DNA of 64,000 nucleotides from positions 1 to 64,000 of the forward strand of contig NZ_JOIZ01000023.1 of assembly GCF_000721605.1 (NCBI RefSeq), written 5' to 3'. Below are positions 16,286 to 24,461 of the stretch, piece by piece. The position numbers and the translations under genes were made by a program. The notes under the pieces were generated by a model. That model had not been told where the DNA came from and ran no database searches. It was given only the letters and a program-made list of their open reading frames with translations. How positions within the stretch are numbered: the first letter of the stretch is position 1; each line of letters begins with the position of its first letter. Origin of the DNA: Streptomyces sp. NRRL S-37 (GTDB lineage: Bacteria; Actinomycetota; Actinomycetes; Streptomycetales; Streptomycetaceae).

Positions 16286-17512
16286 TCACGGCGCGCTGCG
16301 CTGGCCCGGGAGGGCCGAGGCCGTCAGGGACGGGCCCAGGGCGCTGGCCGCCGCCGTGCGGCGGGACTGGTGCGGGAGCGGGCTGTCCGGGTGCAGGGCG
16401 GGCGGGGCCTGAGGCCCCGTGTGGCCCGGCTGGCCCGGTGGGAGGGCTCCCACGGTGCTCGGGACGCCCTCGGCGTCCTGGTTCCGGTCGGCCTGCGGAC
16501 GCCGCGCGCGGTACGCGGCCCGGTAGGCGGCCGGGGACGAACCCAGCTGGCGCCGGAAGTGGCCGCGCAGCGCGACCGGCGAGCGGAACCCGCAGCGGCC
16601 GGCGACCTCGTCCACCGAGTAGTCCGACGTCTCCAGCAGGCGCTGTGCCTGGAGCACCCGCTGCGTGATCAGCCACTGCAGCGGCGCGCTGCCGGTCAGC
16701 GAACGGAACCGGCGGTCGAACGTACGCCTGCTCATGTACGCGCGTGCCGCCAGCGTCTCCACGTCGAACTGTTCGTGGAGGTGCTCCAGCGCCCAGGCGA
16801 CGACCTCGGCGAGCGGGTCGGCGCCGATCTCCTCGGGTAAAGACCTGTCCAGGTAGCGTTCCTGGCCTCCGCTGCGGCGCGGCGGCACCACCAGGCGGCG
16901 GGCCAGCGCGCCGGCCGCCTCGTTGCCGTGGTCCGTGCGCACGATGTGCAGGCACAGGTCGATTCCGGCCGCGGTGCCCGCGGACGTCAGCACGTCGCCG
17001 TCGTCCACGAAGAGCTCCCGCGGATCGACGTGCACCGACGGATAGCGTTTCGCCAGCGTCGGCGCGTACATCCAGTGTGTGGTCGCGGGACGGCCGTCCA
17101 GCAGGCCCGCCGCCGCGAGGACGAAGGCGCCGGTGCACAGCCCGACGATGCGGGCGCCCTCCTCATGGGCCCGGCGCAGTGCGTCCAGGGCCTCCTCCGG
17201 TGGCGGCGAGGTGATCGAACGCCAGGCCGGCACCACGACGGTGCCCGCCCGGGATATCGCCTCCAGGCCATGTGGCGCGGTGAGTTCCAGGCCCCCTGTG
17301 GTCCGCAGCGGGCCCTCTTCGCCGCCGCAGACGAGCAGGCGGTAGCGCGGTACGCCGGCGTCCTGGCGGTCAACCCCGAACACCGACAGCGGTATGGAAC
17401 TCTCGAAGATGGGGCCGCCGCTGAACAGCAGCACCGCGACGATCTCCTTGCGGCGGCGGCCGGAGAGTTTCCGGACCGCCGTTTCCGGCGTGGCGGTGGA
17501 GTCGTGGCTCAT
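16286..17512 (-). CDS. adpA: AdpA, AraC-family global developmental regulator
   Basis: A 408-residue regulator. An N-terminal DJ-1/PfpI-like dimerisation domain spans about residues 20-200 (VAVLLFSGGPIFESSIPLSV, VGLCTGAFVLAAAG). An AraC/XylS double-HTH DNA-binding domain spans about 230-335 (AYMSRRTFDRRFRSLTGSAP, RCGFRSPVALRGHFRRQLG). A low-complexity Pro/Gln/Ala tail follows. Leu225 in the inter-domain linker is encoded by TTA at 16838-16840, the rare codon read by bldA tRNA, so translation should depend on bldA. It controls hundreds of morphological and secondary-metabolism genes in model species. Confidence 0.96.
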   Translation of the reverse strand: MSHDSTATPETAVRKLSGRRRKEIVAVLLFSGGPIFESSIPLSVFGVDRQDAGVPRYRLLVCGGEEGPLRTTGGLELTAPHGLEAISRAGTVVVPAWRSITSPPPEEALDALRRAHEEGARIVGLCTGAFVLAAAGLLDGRPATTHWMYAPTLAKRYPSVHVDPRELFVDDGDVLTSAGTAAGIDLCLHIVRTDHGNEAAGALARRLVVPPRRSGGQERYLDRSLPEEIGADPLAEVVAWALEHLHEQFDVETLAARAYMSRRTFDRRFRSLTGSAPLQWLITQRVLQAQRLLETSDYSVDEVAGRCGFRSPVALRGHFRRQLGSSPAAYRAAYRARRPQADRNQDAEGVPSTVGALPPGQPGHTGPQAPPALHPDSPLPHQSRRTAAASALGPSLTASALPGQRSAP

Positions 17513-17641
17513 ACTGCTAAGCCCCCCTCGGTGGTCGCGGCTCCTCGGTTGTGTCGCTCCTGCACGTTTCCCCTCGGTCCTGCACGAGTCCCCCGCCGTA
17601 AGACATCAAGATCGAATCTACTGCGTCCCGTCGCGCGCCGT

Positions 17642-17651
17642 TGGCCGGTTC
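17642..17651. promoter_or_regulatory. Candidate AdpA site upstream of adpA
   Basis: TGGCCGGTTC matches the published AdpA consensus TGGCSNGWWY at every position. It lies about 130 bp upstream of the adpA start codon and would fit autoregulation. One short degenerate match could arise by chance. Confidence 0.5.
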
Positions 17652-18193
17652 GCCACCCGGCGCATTGTCGACTTGGCAACTTGGCGTGAAGCATTCGATC
17701 ACGAAGCGTTGCACTCGTGGGCCGTGTGGGGAAGTGCGCCTTGTCGCAGTGGCCAATCCACGTAGGGTGCGCGGGGCCGGCCGACCCCTTTTCGTGCAGG
17801 TCGAACGGGGGTTGGGGGGTGGTCGCGGTGGGGGATGCACACCGGCCGGAAGTTGGCTGAAAAGATACGGGCGGGGGCACGGAAACCGGTCAGTTGACCG
17901 GTGTATCCCCGCCACCGCCCGTGCCGGCTCCGCAAAGGTTCCGGATCCTGCCGGACGGCCGCCGCCGCGGAGTACTTCCGCGGCGTGGCCCACGGGGTTC
18001 GACGCCCGGCCCGGGGGCCCGGGGGTGTCGGCCGCCGCGGGTCCGCGACGGTTCACTCCCACCGGCAAGTGAACCCTGTGCAAATCACCTGTACAGCACA
18101 GCGACCATTGCGTGACGGGCGGCCCCTCGTGCATGCTCCGGGGGACCCGCCTGCCGGTACGTGCGGGATCTGGGCTCAGGAGGCGTGCCGCCG

Positions 18194-18207
18194 TACCCTT
18201 GGGGGTA
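18194..18207. promoter_or_regulatory. CsoR-like palindrome upstream of the universal stress protein gene
   Basis: TACCCTTGGGGGTA has the TACCC-N4-GGGTA form described for copper-responsive CsoR operators in Streptomyces. It lies 82 bp upstream of the start codon at 18289. Confidence 0.4.
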
Positions 18208-18214
18208 TGGGGTT

Positions 18215-18229
18215 GGGAAGATACTTCCC
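18215..18229. promoter_or_regulatory. 15-bp inverted repeat
   Basis: GGGAAGATACTTCCC is a 6-bp inverted repeat around ATA. It begins 8 bp after the CsoR-like palindrome, so the two could form a composite operator or overlap the promoter. Confidence 0.4.
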
Positions 18230-18288
18230 GGACACAGCTCCGCCGCACACTGTCGTCCCCCACAAAGGATCACAACCCCGAGACAGCC

Positions 18289-18816
18289 ATGGCCGGTCAC
18301 GAATTCTTCGAACCCGCGGACCGCAAGCGGCCGGTCGCCGATCCCACGGCGGCCGAACCCCTGGCGGCGGAGGAGCCACGCCATCCCTGCGACCCCGCGT
18401 TCCGGCACGGTGTGGTCGTCGGCTTCGACGGCTCCACCTCCAGCGAACGGGCCCTCGCCTACGCCATCGGTATGACCCGGCGCTTCGGCTCGGGCCTGAT
18501 CATCGTCCACGTCGCCAACCGGCTGCCCACGACCGTGTGGGCGGGCTGCGAGCCGCCGGTCTTCGTGGACGTCCCGGACCACCGTACGGAGGTGCTCGGA
18601 CTCGAGCTGGCCTGTGCGGACTATCTGGCCGAAGTGCCGTGGATCCTCGTCGAGCGTGGTGGGGACATCTGCCATGAGCTCGAGGAGGTGGGACGGGAGT
18701 ATGCCGCCGACGCGATCGTCGTGGGTTCCACCCACGGGCTCGTGGGGCGGGTTTTCGGGTCCGTCGCGGGAAGGCTGGCCAAGCGGGCGAAGCGGCCGGT
18801 TGTCGTGATTCCGTAA
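18289..18816 (+). CDS. Universal stress protein (UspA family)
   Basis: A 175-residue single-domain protein. The N-terminal 38 residues are charged and probably disordered. The Usp fold follows, with VVVGFDGSTSSERALAYAI at the start. It ends with VVGSTHGLVGRVFGSVAGRLAKRAKRPVVVIP, which matches the nucleotide-binding G2xG9xGS pattern only loosely. The start at ATG 18289 is the best of several; AAAGGAT lies about 20 bp upstream and no close ribosome-binding site is present. A hairpin terminator follows the stop. Confidence 0.85.
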   Translation: MAGHEFFEPADRKRPVADPTAAEPLAAEEPRHPCDPAFRHGVVVGFDGSTSSERALAYAIGMTRRFGSGLIIVHVANRLPTTVWAGCEPPVFVDVPDHRTEVLGLELACADYLAEVPWILVERGGDICHELEEVGREYAADAIVVGSTHGLVGRVFGSVAGRLAKRAKRPVVVIP

Positions 18817-18823
18817 GTCGCCC

Positions 18824-18862
18824 ACGGGCCCCGTGTGCTGGTTGGCAACACGCGGGGCCCGT
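18824..18862. terminator. Terminator between usp and glmS
   Basis: Arms ACGGGCCCCG (18824-18833) and CGGGGCCCGT (18853-18862) form a 10-bp perfect stem. Beyond it, to 18957, lies GC-rich dispersed-repeat sequence. The two flanking genes converge here. Confidence 0.8.
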
Positions 18863-18957
18863 ACCCGTATTTCGGCCTGTGCGGGCGCGTGGGGGCTGGT
18901 CGCGCCCGCGCGGCGGGGCCGCAGATCGGTACGCCCCGCGCCCCTGTGGGGCGCTTG

Positions 18958-20775
18958 CTACTCCACCGTCACCGACTTGGCGAGGTTCCTCGGCTTGTCG
19001 ATGTCCCTGCCGAGGGCCAAGGCCGTGTGGTAGGCGAGGAGTTGGAGGGGGATGCCCATGAGGATGGGGTCGAGTTCGTCCTCGTTCTTGGGGACGAGGA
19101 TCGTGTGGTCGGCCTTCTCCTGGTCCTGGTGGGCGACGGCCACGATCTGGCCGCTGCGGGCCTTGATCTCCTCCATGGCCGCTCGGTTCTTCTCCAGCAG
19201 GTCGTCGTCGGGGACGATCGCGACCGTGGGGAGGGCCGGCTCGATCAGGGCCAGCGGGCCGTGCTTCAGCTCGGAGGCCGGGTACGCCTCGGCGTGGATG
19301 TAGGAGACCTCCTTGAGCTTCAGGGAGGCCTCACGGGCCACCGGGTAGCCCCGGACGCGGCCGATGAAGAGCATCGAGCGGGCCTCGGCGTACCGCAGGG
19401 CCAGCTTCTTGATCTCCTCCTCCTGCTTCATGATCTCGGCGATCTGGCCCGGGAGCCGGCGCAGGCCCTCGATGATCCGCTTGCCGTCGCGCACCGACAG
19501 GTCACGGGTGCGGCCCAGGTGCAGGGCGAGCAGGGCGAAGGCGACCGTGGTGTTGGTGAAGCACTTGGTGGACACCACGCACACCTCGGGCCCGGCGTGC
19601 ACGTAGACGCCGCCGTCCGCCTCGCGGGCGATCGCGGAGCCGACGACGTTGACCACGCCCAGCACCCGCGCGCCCTTGCGCTTCAGCTCCTGCACCGCCG
19701 CCAGCACGTCGTACGTCTCACCGGACTGGGAGACCGCCACGTACAGGGTGTCGGGGTCCACGACCGCGTTGCGGTAGCGGAACTCGGAGGCCGGCTCGGC
19801 GTCGGCGGGGATCCGCGCCAGCTCCTCGATCATCTGCGCGCCGATCATGCCGGCGTGGTACGAGGTGCCGCAGCCGAGGATCTTCACCCGGCGGATCCGG
19901 CGCGCCTCGCGGGCGTCCAGGTTGAGGCCGCCCAGGTGCACGGTGGAGAAGCGGTCGTCGATCCTGCCGCGCAGCACGCGGTCCACGGCCTCGGCCTGCT
20001 CGTGGATCTCCTTGTGCATGTAGGTGTCGTGGCCGCCCATGTCGTACGAGGCCGCCTCCCACTCCACGGTGGTCGGCTCGGAGGTCGTACGGGTGCCCTC
20101 GGTGGTGTAGGTGCGGAAGTCGTCGGCCTTCAGCGTCGCCATCTCGCCGTCGTCCAGCGTGACGATCTGGCGGGTGTGGGCGACCAGCGCGGCGATGTCC
20201 GAGGCGACGAACATCTCCTTCTCGCCGATGCCGAGCACGACCGGCGAGCCGTTGCGGGCCACCACGATGCGGTCCGGGAAGTCGGCGTGCAGCACGGCGA
20301 TGCCGTACGTGCCCTCGATGAGGCGCACGGTCTCGCGGACCTTGTCCTCCAGCTTCTCGGCCGTCGAGCGGGCGATCAGGTGGACGAGGACCTCGGTGTC
20401 CGTCTCGGAGAGGAACTCGACGCCGTCCGCCTCCAGCTTGCGGCGCAGGTCGGAGGCGTTGTCGATGATGCCGTTGTGGACGACGGCGACCTTGCCCTCG
20501 GCGTCCAGGTGCGGGTGGGCGTTCACGTCGGAGGGGGCGCCGTGGGTGGCCCAGCGGGTGTGGGCGATGCCGGTGGTGCCCTTGAAGCGCGCCGGGACCT
20601 TCGCCTCCAGGTCGCGCACCCGGCCCTTGGCCTTGACCATCTTCAGGCCGGCCGCCTTCGGGGACGTGACGACGATGCCCGCCGAGTCGTAGCCGCGGTA
20701 CTCCAGACGCTGCAGGCCCTCCAGCAGCAGGGGGGCGACCTCGCGCCTGCCGATGTATCCGACGATTCCGCACAT
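18958..20775 (-). CDS. glmS: Glutamine-fructose-6-phosphate aminotransferase
   Basis: A 605-residue enzyme of standard length. Cys2 after the initiator is the glutaminase nucleophile (MCGIVGYIGRREVAP). The Ntn glutaminase domain runs to about residue 215. Two SIS isomerase domains follow (CGTSYHAGMIG; SQSGETYDVLAAV). The C-terminus PRNLAKSVTVE is the family signature. It makes glucosamine-6-phosphate for peptidoglycan precursors. Twelve bases separate it from the small gene upstream, so they are probably co-transcribed. Streptomycetes usually have more than one glmS paralogue. Confidence 0.96.
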   Translation of the reverse strand: MCGIVGYIGRREVAPLLLEGLQRLEYRGYDSAGIVVTSPKAAGLKMVKAKGRVRDLEAKVPARFKGTTGIAHTRWATHGAPSDVNAHPHLDAEGKVAVVHNGIIDNASDLRRKLEADGVEFLSETDTEVLVHLIARSTAEKLEDKVRETVRLIEGTYGIAVLHADFPDRIVVARNGSPVVLGIGEKEMFVASDIAALVAHTRQIVTLDDGEMATLKADDFRTYTTEGTRTTSEPTTVEWEAASYDMGGHDTYMHKEIHEQAEAVDRVLRGRIDDRFSTVHLGGLNLDAREARRIRRVKILGCGTSYHAGMIGAQMIEELARIPADAEPASEFRYRNAVVDPDTLYVAVSQSGETYDVLAAVQELKRKGARVLGVVNVVGSAIAREADGGVYVHAGPEVCVVSTKCFTNTTVAFALLALHLGRTRDLSVRDGKRIIEGLRRLPGQIAEIMKQEEEIKKLALRYAEARSMLFIGRVRGYPVAREASLKLKEVSYIHAEAYPASELKHGPLALIEPALPTVAIVPDDDLLEKNRAAMEEIKARSGQIVAVAHQDQEKADHTILVPKNEDELDPILMGIPLQLLAYHTALALGRDIDKPRNLAKSVTVE

Positions 20776-20787
20776 ATGTGTATGTTC

Positions 20788-21045
20788 CTAGCCGTAGACG
20801 ATGCGGCGCAGTTGCCGGAGCGAGAGCTCGGGCGGGGCCACCGCGCGGTATCTGAGGTCCGCCTCGATCCGTTCGAAGATCGTCGCGTTCACCAGGCCCT
20901 GGGCCTGGAGCTCGCGGTGGCGGCGACGGACGTACTCCTCGGTCGTCTCGTCGAAGTAGGCGAGCACGTCCTGGATCACGCGCAGCGCCTCGCCCCGGCT
21001 GAGGGGCGTGGACCGCGTCAGATGATCAACAAGTTCGTCGTGCAC
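20788..21045 (-). CDS. Small helical protein upstream of glmS, function unknown
   Basis: An 85-residue predominantly helical, charged protein: LTRSTPLSRGEALRVIQDVL then YVRRRHRELQAQGLVNATIF and a final LRQLRRIVYG. No signal peptide or membrane segment is present. It starts at GTG 21045 and lies 12 bp from glmS, so a role linked to GlmS regulation or stability is possible but only inferred from position. I do not recognise the family. Confidence 0.75.
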   Translation of the reverse strand: MHDELVDHLTRSTPLSRGEALRVIQDVLAYFDETTEEYVRRRHRELQAQGLVNATIFERIEADLRYRAVAPPELSLRQLRRIVYG

Positions 21046-21130
21046 TCGATGATCCTGGGGTACCGGCCATGCTTTCGCAAGAATTCTGCCCGATTTCGGG
21101 CAGGGCTCACCGTCGGGGCCCGGGTTCGGC

Positions 21131-22009
21131 TCACATGCGCCTGAGGATCGCCTGCTTGGCGAGGGTGAACTCCTCGTCCGTCAGCACCCCGGACCGGTGC
21201 AGCTCGCCCAGCTCCCGCAGTCGGCGCAGCAGGGCGTCGTGGTCGTCCTCGGCCGGGGCCGCCTGCGACGGTGCGGCCTCCGGCTCCCGCGGGCGCTCGT
21301 CGGCGGGCGCGGACGGGTGCGGCAGACGGGCCTGGACGGCGGCGGCGACGAGCGCCATCAGCGGGTCCTTCTTGAAGCCCCACAGCTCCACCGAGTGCGG
21401 GTCGTACTTGGCGGGGGCCTTGGTGGGGGAGTGCCGTACGAGGAAGCGGATGTGGCCGTTCTCCAGCCCGACCGCCGGCTGCCACTCCACGCCGGTCAGG
21501 TCCGCCAGCGCGAGGGTGCGGGTGCCGGCGGCGGCCTTGGCGTCCTCCGTCTTCCAGTTCCACTCCAGCCGGACGCGCTCGCCGTCGAAGCTGACCGTGC
21601 CGTCCCCGGCGGAGACGGACAGCGGCACGGACGGGCCGGGCAGCAGGTACTCGGTGACCGGGTCGGCGGGGATCTGGTCCAGCAGCAGGGCGGTGCGGAC
21701 CTCCTCCGTGAAGTACTCGGCGACGCCGTAGCGGTCGGAGTCGACGATCAGCTGGTAGGGGTCGTGCGGCTCGGTGAGCCGGCCGCCGGCCGTGTGCAGC
21801 AGAGGATCGGCGCCGTCGCGCAACCGCAACCTGAGCCGTCCCGACTTCTTGCCCTGCTCGAACGATATTCCCGCCAACGCCCTTAGCGGCAGCACCAGTT
21901 CACCCAGGGTCCTGCGCAGCAGTCCGACGTTCTTGTCCCGCCCGGGAGTCAGTCGCAGGGTGTCTCCGTCGAAGGTCCAGGTGCCGTCCTTCTGGATGAT
22001 TTCCGCCAT
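21131..22009 (-). CDS. DUF4429 protein with C-terminal SHOCT domain
   Basis: A 292-residue cytoplasmic protein. Two related beta-rich DUF4429-like modules cover about residues 1-115 and 130-225; the first starts GTWTFDGDTLRLTPG and the second GTVSFDGERVRLEW. A disordered Pro/Ala/Glu linker follows. The last 35 residues form a SHOCT motif (LLRRLRELGELHRSGVLTDEEFTLAKQAIL), usually found at protein C-termini and thought to aid oligomerisation. The exact role is unknown. It is a single gene between glmS and the des locus. Confidence 0.85.
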   Translation of the reverse strand: MAEIIQKDGTWTFDGDTLRLTPGRDKNVGLLRRTLGELVLPLRALAGISFEQGKKSGRLRLRLRDGADPLLHTAGGRLTEPHDPYQLIVDSDRYGVAEYFTEEVRTALLLDQIPADPVTEYLLPGPSVPLSVSAGDGTVSFDGERVRLEWNWKTEDAKAAAGTRTLALADLTGVEWQPAVGLENGHIRFLVRHSPTKAPAKYDPHSVELWGFKKDPLMALVAAAVQARLPHPSAPADERPREPEAAPSQAAPAEDDHDALLRRLRELGELHRSGVLTDEEFTLAKQAILRRM

Positions 22010-22053
22010 GGGACCGATTGTTTCATCGGATCCGCGGGCCGGTGGGGGTTGGT

Positions 22054-22074
22054 CGCGCAGTTCCCCGCGCCCCT
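22054..22074. repeat. 21-bp dispersed repeat copy
   Basis: A copy of the GC-rich element that begins CGCGCAGTTCCCCGCG and ends CCCCT. It is identical to 61176-61196 and, in reverse orientation, to the core of each unit of the array at 61263-61452. Confidence 0.9.
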
Positions 22075-22104
22075 CAAGGGGTTTGCCCTGAGGGGGTTTT
22101 CAGT

Positions 22105-22142
22105 GACGGGCGCTCCGGGGACCGTACTCCGGAGCGCCCGTC
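22105..22142. terminator. Terminator of the des operon
   Basis: Perfect 14-bp arms at 22105-22118 and 22129-22142 enclose a 10-base loop. It lies just beyond the desD stop codon in the direction of transcription. Confidence 0.9.
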
Positions 22143-22152
22143 GGCTATCGGC

Positions 22153-23925
22153 TCAGAACCCCGCGATCGGGTTCTTCAGGGTGCCCACCAGCTGGAGCGC
22201 GCCGGACGGGTCCGTGAGGTCCACCATCTGCCTGTTGTCGCGGAGCTGGAGGCGGTTGAGGCAGGACAGGGCGAACTCGGGGGCGAACATGTCGTACCGG
22301 GTGAACTTGTCGGCGAGTTCGGGGACCGACGCCTGGTACTCGCGGGTGATCTCCGCGACCGTGCCCCAGAAGGCGTCCTCCGCCACGATGCCCTCCTCGG
22401 CGAGGTTCGCCGCGAGGAAGCGGAAGAAGCAGTCGAAGACGTCCGTGAAGATCGACAGGAGTTTCGTGTCCTCCGGGACCTCCACCCGGATGCGGGACAC
22501 CTCCGGCGGCAGCACCGCGTCCGGGTCCATCACCGCGATCTCCTCGGCGATGTCCTTGTAGATCGCGCGCTTCACCACCCCGTCCTCCAGGACGAGGATC
22601 ACGTTCTCGCCGTGCGGCATGTACACCAGGTCGTAGGCGTAGAAGCTGTGCAGCAGCGGGACGTAGTACGCCCGCAGGTAGTGCCGCAGCCACTCGGCCG
22701 GGGCGAGCCCCGAGCGTGCGATCAGCGCGCCCGCGAAGGACCTCCCCTCGTGGTCGACGTGGACCAGGGAGGCCATGGTGGCGAGCGACTCGCCGTCCGC
22801 CAGGGACGGCACCGGGCTCTCCCGCCACAGCGCGGCCAGCATCTTGCGGTACGGCGAGTAGCGGTCGGTCGCCTGCTCGTACTCCAGGTGCCGGTAGCCC
22901 ACGGCGGCCCGCTCCCGGATGACCGACAGCCCCGTCGCCTTCAGCACCGGGTCGCCGTCGATGAGCCGGGCCAGCCAGTCGTTGATCGCCGGGGTCGCCT
23001 CCATGTAGGCGGCGGACAGACCGCGCATGAAGCCCATGTTGAGGACGGACAGGGCCGTCTTCACGTAGTGCTTCTCGGGGTGCGAGGTGTTGAAGAAGGT
23101 GCGGATGGACTGCTGGGCCAGGTACTCGTCGTCGCCCTCGCCCAGGCAGACCAGGTGCCCGCGCGCCACCTCGGCGGCGAAGGTGACGGACAGCTTGTTC
23201 CACCACTGCCAGGGGTGGACGGGGACGAGGAGGTAGTCGGCGGGGTCGAGGTCCCGCCCGCGCAGGACGGCGTGGAAGCCCTCGACGGTCTCCTCGCCCA
23301 GCTCCTGCCGGATGAACGACTCGTACTCGATCCCCGCCCCGGCCGTGAACGCGGCCCGCGAGCGGTGTGCGGCCAGCCACACCAGCCTCACCGGGTTCGC
23401 CGTCTCCGGCGCGTACGCCCGGTACTCGTGGACGCCGAAGCCGAGCCGCCCGTTGTTGGCGACGAAGCAGGGGTGGCCCTCGGTCATCCCGGTCTCGACG
23501 GCCTGGAAGCCGGCGTCGACCAGCTCGGCGACCGGGACCTGCGGCTTGGTGAGCTTGTAGCAGGTGCCGGAGAGGGTGGAGGAGATCTCCTCCAGGTACA
23601 CCGGCAGGATCTCGTCGCTCAGGCCCAGCGACTTCCGCAGCTCGATGAAGAAGTCCAGGGCCGCGAGCTCGAGTTCGGCGTCGTCCCGGTGGCGGGTGAT
23701 CGAGTCGGCGTCGATCACCCAGTGGTCCAGGGCGCGGAGCGTCGCCGTGAAGGCGTACCGGGTCAGGCCGTCGTCGCTGCGGACGACCCACCCGCCGTCG
23801 CCGGTGGCCTCCGGTGTGACGAGCCGCTCGTGGGCGAACTCGGCGAGTGCCTTGCGGATGAGCAGGCGGTTGGCCCGCGCCCAGCGGTGGGGGGACAGGT
23901 GCGCCACGGCGTCGGACAGGGTCAT
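22153..23925 (-). CDS. desD: Desferrioxamine synthetase (IucA/IucC NIS family)
   Basis: A 590-residue NRPS-independent siderophore synthetase. The IucA/IucC fold carries SSTLSGTCYKLTKPQVPVAE, FGVHEYRAYAP and LVPVHPWQWWNKL in the N-terminal half. The C-terminal FhuF-like part has the HGENVILVLEDGVVKRAIYKDI segment. It uses ATP to condense and cyclise three N-succinyl- or N-acyl-N-hydroxycadaverine units into desferrioxamine. Its start overlaps the desC stop by 4 bases. It is the last gene of desABCD, repressed by iron through the box at 27232. Confidence 0.97.
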   Translation of the reverse strand: MTLSDAVAHLSPHRWARANRLLIRKALAEFAHERLVTPEATGDGGWVVRSDDGLTRYAFTATLRALDHWVIDADSITRHRDDAELELAALDFFIELRKSLGLSDEILPVYLEEISSTLSGTCYKLTKPQVPVAELVDAGFQAVETGMTEGHPCFVANNGRLGFGVHEYRAYAPETANPVRLVWLAAHRSRAAFTAGAGIEYESFIRQELGEETVEGFHAVLRGRDLDPADYLLVPVHPWQWWNKLSVTFAAEVARGHLVCLGEGDDEYLAQQSIRTFFNTSHPEKHYVKTALSVLNMGFMRGLSAAYMEATPAINDWLARLIDGDPVLKATGLSVIRERAAVGYRHLEYEQATDRYSPYRKMLAALWRESPVPSLADGESLATMASLVHVDHEGRSFAGALIARSGLAPAEWLRHYLRAYYVPLLHSFYAYDLVYMPHGENVILVLEDGVVKRAIYKDIAEEIAVMDPDAVLPPEVSRIRVEVPEDTKLLSIFTDVFDCFFRFLAANLAEEGIVAEDAFWGTVAEITREYQASVPELADKFTRYDMFAPEFALSCLNRLQLRDNRQMVDLTDPSGALQLVGTLKNPIAGF

Positions 23926-24461
23926 ACGGTTGCTCCTCGGGCGGCCTCGAACTGTGCGCGCGTGCAGAAGCTCAGCAGCGCGCGCTTCTCCGGCTTGTCG
24001 ATCTCACGCTCGGGTACGAAGCCCACGGCCTCGTTCAGCGCGTGCACGGCCTTGTTGGACACGTCCGGCTCGACCACCACCCGCCGGGTGGCCGGGTCGG
24101 CGAACAGCTCCTCCATCACGGCGGTGATGACGGCCCGGGTGAAGCCGTGCACCGGCCGGTCGGTGGGGGCGACCAGGAAGTGCATGCCGACGTCGCCGGG
24201 CTCGGGGTCGTACAGGCCGGTCAGTTCGACGTACCGGGGGTCGTACGTCTCCATCAGGAAGGCCGGTTCGCCGTCGTGCAGGCCGAGGTGGGCGTGGTGG
24301 TGCTCGTGGGCGGCGATGCGCAGGTACTCGCGCTCGACGTCCTGGAGTTCCGCGTCCTGCATCATCCAGAACGCCGCCTTGGGGTGGGTCACCCAGCGGT
24401 GCACCAGCTCGGCGTCCCGCAGCGGGTCCAGGGGGCGGACGGTGAACGTACCGATGCTCAT
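23922..24461 (-). CDS. desC: N-hydroxycadaverine acyltransferase
   Basis: A 179-residue GNAT-type acyltransferase of the IucB/RimJ-like siderophore class. Recognisable parts are [35 protein letters not shown] (acyl-CoA binding) and [22 protein letters not shown]. It transfers succinyl, acetyl or longer acyl groups to N-hydroxycadaverine. Four-base overlaps with desB and desD show tight translational coupling. Confidence 0.95.
   Translation of the reverse strand: MSIGTFTVRPLDPLRDAELVHRWVTHPKAAFWMMQDAELQDVEREYLRIAAHEHHHAHLGLHDGEPAFLMETYDPRYVELTGLYDPEPGDVGMHFLVAPTDRPVHGFTRAVITAVMEELFADPATRRVVVEPDVSNKAVHALNEAVGFVPEREIDKPEKRALLSFCTRAQFEAARGATV

Larger units (their letters stand above)
17513..18288. 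other. 776-bp intergenic control region between adpA and the stress-protein gene
   Basis: This is the longest gene-free stretch in the window. The part nearest adpA (about 17590-17760) has lower GC. It contains one full match to the AdpA consensus at 17642-17651, plus a one-mismatch TGGCGTGAAG near 17681. The part nearest the stress-protein gene holds two palindromes at 18194-18207 and 18215-18229. Long untranslated leaders are typical of adpA. No small gene is convincing. Confidence 0.7.

Noticed and set aside
18112..18288. N-terminal extension of the universal stress protein from 18112
   Set aside because: It would cover the two palindromes and add 59 Arg/Gly-rich residues unlike the Usp family.
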